NCBI GenBank assembly: GCA_030430835.1
Contig: JAUIKJ010000242.1
Coordinates: 1-5,070 of the forward strand
Length of the DNA: 5,070 nucleotides
Direction: 5' to 3'
From: Candidatus Hydrogenedentota bacterium
Lineage (GTDB): Bacteria; Hydrogenedentota; Hydrogenedentia; Hydrogenedentales; JAEUWI01
The notes beneath the pieces were generated by a model. It was not told the origin of the DNA and searched no databases. It worked only from the letters and a program-made list of their open reading frames with translations. Below are positions 1 to 5,070 of the stretch, in pieces. How positions within the stretch are numbered: the stretch's first letter is position 1; every line of letters begins with the position of its first letter. Both the position numbers and the translations under genes were made by a program.

Positions 1-1735
1 TCTCCGGATTCCGAAGGGCTCCCGCGTGACTGGTGCCGCGCCATGCGGCGTCGGGCGTAAGTCCCATCAATTCTGCGAGTGTTGGCGTGAAGTCGATTGC
101 GGATACGCGCTCGTGCCGCCGCTGCGGCGCGATGCCGGGTCCGGCAAATATGAGCGGTACATGGAGCAGTTCCTCGTGCAGGGATTGCCCGTGGCCCCAG
201 TCGCCGTGGTCCCAGAGTTCTTCGCCGTGGTCGGAGGTGAAGGCGATGATCGTATTCTCCCGCAGGCCGAGACGGTCGAGGGAGGTGGTGAGTCGTCCGA
301 TGAACTCGTCGACGTATCTGATCTCACCCTGATACAAGTCGCGGACATAGTCCCGATCCGTTTCGGCCACGGCGAAGTCGCCGACCAGTTGGGGGATGCC
401 CCAGCGCTCGCCGCCGGTGTAGGGATGGAAGAAGGGCCAGGGGCCCTGGAGGTTGCGGTAGCGTTCCGGCGGATCATAGGGCGCGTGGGGATCAATGTAG
501 TGGACGTAGAGGAAGAAAGGGGCGTCCGCGTTCTGGTTCAGCCACGCGTCTGCGTACTGCGCCAGATCGAGGGTGGTGTCGTGCGGCCGTGGATAGACCC
601 ACGCCGGAAAAAGCGCGGCCAACGCATCGTGCAGAAAGGGCAGCGTGCGCAGCGGGCCTTCGCGTGTCAGCAGGATCGGGTGAGCCGTGGCCAACGTGTC
701 GAAGCCGCGCGTGGCCAGCGGCATCCCCCAGAGCAAGGCATTCGCCGACATTGCCGCCGTGCGATAGCCCTCGGCCTTCAGTTGTTCTGCCAGCGTCACG
801 CCGCCGGGATCTTCCACATAGCGCCAAATCTGTTCCAGCCAGGTATCGTCGCCATCGGCGGACAGGCCCTTCGGATACTGCGAGGCGATGAGGCCCCACA
901 TGGACGGGAAGGTCCAGGGGGCCAATGCGTAGGCGCGATCAAAGTCCGCGCCGCTCTCGGCCAGCGCGTCGAGGTGCGGGGTGGGCACCGGGCCGCCGTA
1001 GCGCTGCAGGTAGTCCGCGCGGAGGGTGTCAGATACGATGAACACCAGATTGGGCGGTGCGTCCGCAGGTGGTTGCTGCGGGTCTACGGTGCCGGGCATC
1101 GTGCGACCCAGAAGCAAGAGAGAACTAAACGCGATCGGCAAGCAAAGCGCGCGTAGCGTCGGCCATGGTCGGGTGAGCGCAAGGAGCAGCGTGAACGCGA
1201 GCGCGGCCGCGAAGATTGTCTTGCCCATCTCCAGGGCGATGACATTGCCACGGTCCGCCACAAAGAGGGCTTCCGCTGCGGCACGCCGCAATGCGTCGAA
1301 ACCGAGAAGGAGAACAACGAGTGCGTATCCCAATACATGCGGCGATGAAACGCGAAGCAGGCGCGGACCCAACGCGGTCGCTGCGCCCATTGCGGCGAGC
1401 GTGCCCAGGACAAGCACATCGTCCAGGGTTGGCGTTTCCTCGCGGAAACAACTGAGCCCGGCCCAGATTATGGCGCCCGAAAGCGAAAGGGCGCAGGCCA
1501 GCGCCGGCGTCTCTTTGACCCGGCCCCGGACTAGGCGAAGCAGAATCCCGGAAGCGACACACCCCATCGCGGCATAGACCAGAATCCCGACGGGTACAGC
1601 CTGCCCATCGCTGCCCGGAAATCCCGCCCATTGCGAATCGCGCACGGTCTTCAACGACTCCAGCAGGACGAAGAAGAGGCTAAGCACCGCACCGATGCCA
1701 AGGGCGTACTTTTCGGGTGTGTCTTTCACGGTCAT
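1..1735 (-). CDS. Membrane-anchored sulfatase-like hydrolase/transferase, 3' end beyond window
   Basis: This reading frame stays open from an ATG at 1735 to the left edge (578 residues visible). A TAG at 1744-1742 lies just upstream in frame, so the ATG is the only ATG start; no clear ribosome binding site precedes it. Residues about 10-209 hold six or seven hydrophobic segments (near 10-28, 47-66, 78-96, 107-122, 133-149, 172-187, 193-209). A sulfatase/alkaline-phosphatase fold domain follows, starting at NLVFIVSDTLRADYL (229-243) with metal-type residues D236 and D241. The second metal motif is TSDHGEELWDHGDWGHG (500-516), with D502 and H503. At the nucleophile site the sequence is APWTFPSMWG, so Thr275 replaces the Cys or Ser needed to form formylglycine, and the following Arg is absent. 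Thr nucleophiles are known in LtaS and EptA-type phospho-transferases of this superfamily. The catalytic domain is probably outside the inner membrane. The substrate is unknown. It is divergent from the tRNA and MBOAT genes, so a shared role is only inferred. Confidence 0.9.
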   Translation of the reverse strand, partial: MTVKDTPEKYALGIGAVLSLFFVLLESLKTVRDSQWAGFPGSDGQAVPVGILVYAAMGCVASGILLRLVRGRVKETPALACALSLSGAIIWAGLSCFREETPTLDDVLVLGTLAAMGAATALGPRLLRVSSPHVLGYALVVLLLGFDALRRAAAEALFVADRGNVIALEMGKTIFAAALAFTLLLALTRPWPTLRALCLPIAFSSLLLLGRTMPGTVDPQQPPADAPPNLVFIVSDTLRADYLQRYGGPVPTPHLDALAESGADFDRAYALAPWTFPSMWGLIASQYPKGLSADGDDTWLEQIWRYVEDPGGVTLAEQLKAEGYRTAAMSANALLWGMPLATRGFDTLATAHPILLTREGPLRTLPFLHDALAALFPAWVYPRPHDTTLDLAQYADAWLNQNADAPFFLYVHYIDPHAPYDPPERYRNLQGPWPFFHPYTGGERWGIPQLVGDFAVAETDRDYVRDLYQGEIRYVDEFIGRLTTSLDRLGLRENTIIAFTSDHGEELWDHGDWGHGQSLHEELLHVPLIFAGPGIAPQRRHERVSAIDFTPTLAELMGLTPDAAWRGTSHAGALRNPE

Positions 1736-1837
1736 GAGCAGCTATCCAGAATCACCGATGGGCAGGCATGCTACCCGAGGCGTCGATGCCGCCGCGACCT
1801 CGGCCAGCGGGGGATCTACCAGACAGCCCCGGGCACA

Positions 1838-1846
1838 TGCTATGAT
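1838..1846 (+). promoter_or_regulatory. Extended -10 promoter for tRNA-Pro
   Basis: The sequence TGCTATGAT is an extended -10 element (TGn followed by TATGAT, five of six matches to TATAAT). It ends 12 bases before the tRNA, which would place the transcription start near 1852-1853 and give a leader of about seven bases. The only -35-like match is CAGACA at 1820-1825 with a short 15-base spacer, so the promoter probably relies on the TG extension. It may also drive the MBOAT gene, since no other promoter is evident between the tRNA and 1975. Confidence 0.55.
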
Positions 1847-1858
1847 CCCTACCAATGT

Positions 1859-1935
<77 letters not shown>

Positions 1936-1965
1936 TTTTCTTTTCGACTATGCGCGCGCCATCTT

Positions 1966-1972
1966 GAGGGAG
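1966..1972 (+). promoter_or_regulatory. Ribosome binding site of the MBOAT gene
   Basis: GAGGGAG ends two bases before the ATG at 1975, and its GAGG core lies five bases from the start. It supports this start codon. The site is only 30 bases after the tRNA CCA end, so the mRNA leader may be released by processing of the tRNA 3' end. Confidence 0.7.
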
Positions 1973-1974
1973 CG

Positions 1975-3195
1975 ATGACCGAATTCGATTCGCTGGCGTT
2001 CTTTGCGAATGCCTTGGTGCTGGCGCTGTTCTTTGTGCCGCTCTTCCATGCGACCCGGAATCCCATCGTCCGGTGGGCGGTGTTGGTGTCGTTCGGTGCG
2101 CTGCTGCTCTTGCTGGTCGCTCCGCGGGTGCTTTTGTTCTATCTGGTGTATTGGTCGGGCATGGTGTTGCTGCAGCGGGGCCTGGGTCGGATGCCTTTCG
2201 GGCAGTTGCGCTTTGCCTGTTTCTGGGTCGCGACTGCGCTCGCGCTTCTGCCGATGATCCTGTGGAAGTCCTTCCCGGTCACCTTCCACGATCTCTTCAA
2301 CCTTATCGGACACGATCTCGTCTTTGTGTTCGCTCCGCCCCTGGGGGAGTTCGACGCCACGAAGAGCATCATCATTCCGATCGGCTTGTCCTTTGCCGCG
2401 TTTCGCGCGGTGGATCTTCTGGCGAAGACGGAACTCGAGATGATCGGCCGCGAACCACTGGCGAATCTTTTCGCCTACGCCTTCTTTCCCAGTGTGCATC
2501 TCATTGGCCCAATCTCCGAATATGAAGAAGTTGGCCGCGCGCTGGACGCGCGCCGGGCGATCGCCTGGCCGGATATTTCCGCGGGCGCGACGCGCATCCT
2601 CCTGGGCTTGTTCAAGCTCTACGGACTGGCCTTCTGGTTGTCGGACAGCGTGCAGGTTTTCACCCATTTTGACACGATGTCCACGCGTGCCATCTGGTTC
2701 GATCTGTTTCGTTTTGCGTGGTATTTCTACCTGAACTTCGCGGGCTTCTCCGATCTCGCAATCGGCATTGGACGGCTCTTCGGCGTTCGGCTCAGCGAAA
2801 ACTTCAACTGGCCCTTCTTTACGGTGAATCCGGCCGAGTTCTGGAACAACTGGCACATCAGTCTCACGCGCTTTACGCGGCGCTACATCTTTGTGGGGCT
2901 CGGTGGGTCGCGTCCTGCGCGGCAGTACTTCGCCATCTGCGGCACGATGATGGTCATCGCGCTCTGGCACGACTTCACCCTTTCCTTCGTGGTCTTTGGG
3001 CTATACCATTCCGCGGGTCTGTGTTTGCACCGCTGGCTGCAGTTGCGGCGCGCGGATCAGCCCGTGGGGCATCCGGCCTGGGTCGTTCCGAAGATTGCCG
3101 GTACTTTCGTCTACGCCGCGGCGAGTTTCCCGCTGTTGGTCATTCCGGGCCCGGTCATTCTGCCGTTCTACGCGTCGCTCATCGGCTTGGGTTAG
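1975..3195 (+). CDS. MBOAT-family membrane O-acyltransferase, DltB-like size
   Basis: This 406-residue polytopic membrane protein belongs to the membrane-bound O-acyltransferase family (AlgI, DltB, PatA). These proteins transfer an acyl group from a cytoplasmic thioester across the membrane, for modification of surface polymers. The family signature is visible as FWNNWHISLTRFTRRYIF (289-306), followed by GLGGSRPARQ. The usual catalytic histidine is His332 in the segment IALWHDF, and a further His345 sits in FGLYHSAG. The family more often has FWRRWH or FWNRWH, and WHG rather than WHD. The length is close to DltB and shorter than AlgI (about 500). Its C-terminus (ASLIGLG) has no F-x-Y acyl-shuttle hexapeptide such as that fused to AlgI-type proteins; instead the microprotein at 3680-3802 supplies one. 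The start is fixed by a good ribosome binding site. The gene follows tRNA-Pro and converges on the SGNH operon, and its TAG is 14 bases from that operon's last stop codon. The acyl substrate cannot be read from sequence. Confidence 0.92.
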   Translation: MTEFDSLAFFANALVLALFFVPLFHATRNPIVRWAVLVSFGALLLLLVAPRVLLFYLVYWSGMVLLQRGLGRMPFGQLRFACFWVATALALLPMILWKSFPVTFHDLFNLIGHDLVFVFAPPLGEFDATKSIIIPIGLSFAAFRAVDLLAKTELEMIGREPLANLFAYAFFPSVHLIGPISEYEEVGRALDARRAIAWPDISAGATRILLGLFKLYGLAFWLSDSVQVFTHFDTMSTRAIWFDLFRFAWYFYLNFAGFSDLAIGIGRLFGVRLSENFNWPFFTVNPAEFWNNWHISLTRFTRRYIFVGLGGSRPARQYFAICGTMMVIALWHDFTLSFVVFGLYHSAGLCLHRWLQLRRADQPVGHPAWVVPKIAGTFVYAAASFPLLVIPGPVILPFYASLIGLG

Positions 3196-3209
3196 CCCCA
3201 GGAGGCGGG

Positions 3210-3656
3210 TCAGCGGCGGATGCGGTGGACCTGGTCCGGGTTTGCCAAGCCGCCTGCATCGATTAGTTCCACGAGCAGTCCGCTGGCCAGCATGAAGAAG
3301 CAGACCTCGCGCCCGTCAAAGGCAACGGCGGGAACCGGTGCGGCCACGGGCACCGCAGCCCGCTGGCGCATGGCGTCCAGCGCCGCATCAAAATCCGTGC
3401 AGGTGTAGCCAAAGTGATAGAGCTTCACGCCGTCCCGAAGGTAGCCGTCCAGTGGTCCGCCATCGGCAAGCGGTTCGAGCAATTCGATGCGGTGCTCCCC
3501 AAGGGAATAGAAGGCACCGCGGATCACCTGCACGGGATCCTCGAAGCCGGTGCCGTCTCCCTGGTAGCCGAGCCGCGTCAGGGCCTTCGCTTCCTGCGCG
3601 ATGCTGCTGCAGGCGTATCCGACATGATGAATCGCGAAACCCGGCAAGGCGTCCAT
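3210..3656 (-). CDS. VOC-superfamily (glyoxalase-fold) metalloenzyme
   Basis: A 148-residue protein of the vicinal-oxygen-chelate superfamily (glyoxalase I, methylmalonyl-CoA epimerase, dioxygenases). It shows two beta-alpha-beta-beta-beta modules: residues 7-62 starting FAIHHVGYACSS and residues 79-133 starting LYHFGYTCTD. The likely metal set is one residue per expected position: His11, Glu58 (RIELLEP), His81 and Glu130 (LLVELIDA). The length is that of methylmalonyl-CoA epimerases, so epimerisation or isomerisation of an acyl thioester is plausible but not proven. The frame is open further upstream, to 4022, but the ATG at 3656 has GGAGGG nine bases before it and begins directly at the fold. 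It is the last gene of the operon, 23 bases after the microprotein stop. That context suggests a role in making or tailoring the donor acyl group; this is inference. No membrane segment or signal peptide is seen. Confidence 0.85.
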   Translation of the reverse strand: MDALPGFAIHHVGYACSSIAQEAKALTRLGYQGDGTGFEDPVQVIRGAFYSLGEHRIELLEPLADGGPLDGYLRDGVKLYHFGYTCTDFDAALDAMRQRAAVPVAAPVPAVAFDGREVCFFMLASGLLVELIDAGGLANPDQVHRIRR

Positions 3657-3665
3657 CGGGTGAGT

Positions 3666-3671
3666 CCCTCC
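3666..3671 (-). promoter_or_regulatory. Ribosome binding site of the VOC gene
   Basis: On the minus strand GGAGGG lies nine bases before the ATG at 3656. It decides the start of the VOC gene against the longer open frame that would overlap the microprotein and SGNH genes. Confidence 0.75.
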
Positions 3672-3679
3672 GGTGGTGG

Positions 3680-3802
3680 TCAGCGTCCTTGATAGACGAA
3701 GAGCAATTGCTCGTACGATGTGGCATGAACTACGAGAATCAGGAGCGCGATCAGCAAGGCGATCGCAGCTTCCAGAGCATATTGATACAGGCGCGCCCGC
3801 AT
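3680..3802 (-). CDS. DltX-like transmembrane microprotein with C-terminal acyl-shuttle motif
   Basis: A 40-residue gene, easily missed by gene callers. The start ATG shares one base with the SGNH stop (TGATG), and GGGAGA (3817-3812) lies nine bases upstream of it. The protein begins MRARLYQY, with two arginines that favour a cytoplasmic N-terminus. It has one membrane helix (about 9-27, rich in A, I, L) and a short outer tail ending LLFVYQGR. The last six residues are FVYQGR, with Tyr37 fourth from the end. In the Dlt pathway the microprotein DltX has a C-terminal hexapeptide of the form F-I-Y-x-x-F. Its tyrosine accepts the acyl group from the MBOAT protein DltB and hands it to the serine of DltD. 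Size, topology, motif and SGNH neighbour all match; the last residue differs (Arg instead of Phe). I infer the same shuttle role, with Tyr37 as acyl acceptor and the protein bridging MBOAT and SGNH partners. Confidence 0.8.
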   Translation of the reverse strand: MRARLYQYALEAAIALLIALLILVVHATSYEQLLFVYQGR

Positions 3803-3804
3803 CA
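3800..3804 (-). other. TGATG stop-start overlap coupling SGNH and microprotein genes
   Basis: On the minus strand the SGNH stop TGA (3804-3802) and the microprotein ATG (3802-3800) overlap by one base. Such junctions usually allow re-initiation by the same ribosome and tie the amounts of the two proteins together, as expected for subunits of one complex. Confidence 0.85.
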
Positions 3805-5034
3805 CTTCGCGTCTCCCATGGCACGCAGCGCGTGAAGTTCGTCCGCCAGGCGCTGGAGTAGGGCCTGGTTCTGGTCTCCTTCGCGTAGATGAATATAGTC
3901 GACGAACTGGAGGTCATCCACCACGGACGACGGCAAGGCCGAGACGACCCGCAGGTTGTCGCCGGCATAGGCCTTGGCGAGACGATCGAGAAGTTCCGCG
4001 CCGCGCAGGAAGTGCGCCGCAACGGAGGGGGCCGACTGCGTGGCGGGATTCACCGGCACACGATAGATTAGCGTGGGCACGCCCGCGTCAACCACCTGAT
4101 CGAGCAGCAGGCGCAGCATGCTTTCCACCGCGGTATCCGCTACCTGCATTTGCTGCGCGGTGTAGGCGGCATTGGAGAATACAGTGCCCGCGGGACGTGC
4201 ATACTTCGCATACGCGTCGTGAAGGAAAACTGCGGGGTAGGTGGTGTAGGCGACCGGCTGGTGGGCTTCGCGCCACGCGGCGATGCGAGCGCCCATCTCC
4301 GCGGCGGGACCATAGCTGCGCTGCACCTGTTCCGCGATCAGTGCCATGCGTGCGTGCCACGCGTGGCGATACTGCAAGCTCGGCAGCCAGGGCGCGAGCA
4401 CCGCATCGGCCCACTCCGCCGGCTCCGCCAACGCGGCGTAGGCCAGCCAGTCGTCCGCTTCGGCGGGAAGATGTTGCCCGGCCGTCCGAAGCAGGTGGCG
4501 GCGGAACAGAATCGAGCGGCGCTCGAAAGACCAGACCGGATTCAGTGCAAGGACGACCGCATCCGGAGCATGCTGCAGGGCATCAAGCAGGCAGACATAG
4601 ATGTCGTAGGGGCGCTGGCCGTTGAGTACATAGGACAGCGTGCGGGACGGCACGCCGTCAGACAGCGAACCCGCATTGTGTAAGACCTCGTTCGCAAGGT
4701 AGCGGCCATCTGCCCCGGTGGCCGTTCGAAACTGGGACGAGGAATCCCCGATCCAGGCGATGCGAAACTCACCGGGCTGTTTCGGCGGAGGGGTCTCGAA
4801 GCCACGGGGGTCGCCGAAGGGTGCCGGCATATCCACCCAAGTGCCCGCGGTCGCGATTCGCTCCACGGCGGCCGTGGGGGGCGGAGTCATCCATGTCCGG
4901 CCCAAGACGGCCAGCAACACCATGGCCAAGCCCGCGATACGAAAGAAGGAGGGGGCCGACTGACCGACGCCATGCACGGCCAGATGCCGGGCGATAGCCG
5001 CGGGAATCTGCGCGAGCCGGTCGTTTATGGCCAT
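3802..5034 (-). CDS. Membrane-anchored SGNH-type acyltransferase/hydrolase (DltD/AlgJ-like role)
   Basis: A 410-residue protein with a short cytoplasmic N-terminus, one membrane anchor (about 30-49, FFRIAGLAMVLLAVLG) and a large extracytoplasmic domain. The domain starts with FRIAWIGDSSSQFR (90-103), an SGNH block I with Ser98 as likely nucleophile. It ends with FVDYIHLREGDQN (377-389), where Asp379 and His382 form the D-x-x-H block V. Asn165 in LALNPVW is a candidate oxyanion residue. Size and layout resemble DltD (about 400 residues, N-terminal anchor), which takes the acyl group from the DltX tyrosine and gives it to the polymer; AlgJ, AlgX and PatB play similar parts. The ATG at 5034 is the first start after an in-frame TGA at 5067-5065, but the ribosome binding site is weak. 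It is the first gene of the three-gene minus-strand operon visible here. The acceptor is unknown. A plain esterase role cannot be excluded without the partners, but the MBOAT and microprotein favour acyl transfer. Confidence 0.85.
   Translation of the reverse strand: MAINDRLAQIPAAIARHLAVHGVGQSAPSFFRIAGLAMVLLAVLGRTWMTPPPTAAVERIATAGTWVDMPAPFGDPRGFETPPPKQPGEFRIAWIGDSSSQFRTATGADGRYLANEVLHNAGSLSDGVPSRTLSYVLNGQRPYDIYVCLLDALQHAPDAVVLALNPVWSFERRSILFRRHLLRTAGQHLPAEADDWLAYAALAEPAEWADAVLAPWLPSLQYRHAWHARMALIAEQVQRSYGPAAEMGARIAAWREAHQPVAYTTYPAVFLHDAYAKYARPAGTVFSNAAYTAQQMQVADTAVESMLRLLLDQVVDAGVPTLIYRVPVNPATQSAPSVAAHFLRGAELLDRLAKAYAGDNLRVVSALPSSVVDDLQFVDYIHLREGDQNQALLQRLADELHALRAMGDAK
3812..3817 (-). promoter_or_regulatory. 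Ribosome binding site of the microprotein gene
   Basis: GGGAGA on the minus strand, inside the end of the SGNH coding region, lies nine bases before the microprotein ATG. The spacing equals that of the VOC gene's site, which supports the 40-residue gene being translated. Confidence 0.65.
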
Positions 5035-5070
5035 GGCTTCAACATAGAGAAAAGGTGCTTGACGTCAGAA

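Noticed and set aside
492..899. Minus-strand frame of 135 codons inside the sulfatase-like gene
   Set aside because: It lies in a different frame from the sulfatase domain, which is continuous here; the product is Arg/Gly-rich without motifs.
26..1156. Long open frame on the plus strand (376 codons)
   Set aside because: It is antisense to the sulfatase-like gene, whose minus-strand frame shows clear catalytic motifs and membrane segments. The plus product is an Arg/Gly/Val-rich composition with no recognisable domain, typical of a shadow in GC-rich DNA.
1948..2970. Long open frame on the minus strand (340 codons)
   Set aside because: It is antisense to the MBOAT gene. The product is a charged, low-complexity sequence rich in R, E, Q, H and P, the mirror of hydrophobic codons.
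3196..3209. Possible bidirectional terminator between the convergent genes
   Set aside because: The gap is only 13-14 bases and no inverted repeat with a T-tract was seen there.
3657..4022. Upstream extension of the VOC reading frame
   Set aside because: It would overlap the microprotein and the end of the SGNH gene. The extra part has no fold, and a strong ribosome binding site marks the ATG at 3656.
4024..4962. 15-base direct repeat GGAGGGGGCCGACTG at 4024-4038 and 4948-4962
   Set aside because: Both copies lie in frame in the SGNH gene and encode the same short peptide QSAPS. Two copies with unrelated flanks look like chance or coding coincidence, not a mobile or attachment repeat.

Overview
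The window is GC-rich bacterial DNA. It holds five protein genes and one tRNA, with little space between them. The organism looks Gram-negative: the encoded proteins are envelope acyl-transfer and periplasmic hydrolase types, and the tRNA gene carries its own CCA end. I cannot place it more closely. Threonine-type sulfatase-like proteins and this style of tRNA-Pro would fit Myxococcota, Desulfobacterota or Planctomycetota-like lineages, but that is a weak guess.

Layout. Positions 1-1735 (minus strand) hold a membrane-anchored sulfatase/alkaline-phosphatase-superfamily protein whose C-terminus runs off the left edge. A short divergent region (1736-1858) carries an extended -10 promoter for tRNA-Pro(UGG) at 1859-1935. 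An MBOAT acyltransferase gene (1975-3195, plus strand) follows the tRNA closely. It meets, tail to tail with a 13-base gap, a compact minus-strand operon. Read in its own direction this operon encodes a membrane-anchored SGNH-type transferase/hydrolase (5034-3802), a 40-residue single-pass microprotein (3802-3680) and a VOC-fold metalloenzyme (3656-3210).

How the genes may work together. The main observation is the set MBOAT + microprotein + SGNH protein. It matches, part for part, the DltB + DltX + DltD machine that D-alanylates teichoic acids in Gram-positive bacteria. The microprotein has an arginine-bearing N-terminus, one membrane helix and a C-terminal hexapeptide FVYQGR. Its tyrosine is fourth from the end, as in the acyl-shuttle motif of DltX. 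The MBOAT is short and lacks such a motif at its own C-terminus, unlike AlgI-type MBOATs in which the motif is fused. I infer a Dlt-like envelope acylation system: the MBOAT moves an acyl group from a cytoplasmic thioester to Tyr37 of the microprotein, and the SGNH protein (Ser98, Asp379, His382) passes it to an extracytoplasmic polymer or lipid. No acyl-activating ligase or carrier protein is in the window. The VOC protein may tailor the donor acyl group, and the sulfatase-like protein may act on the same envelope target; both links rest on gene position only.
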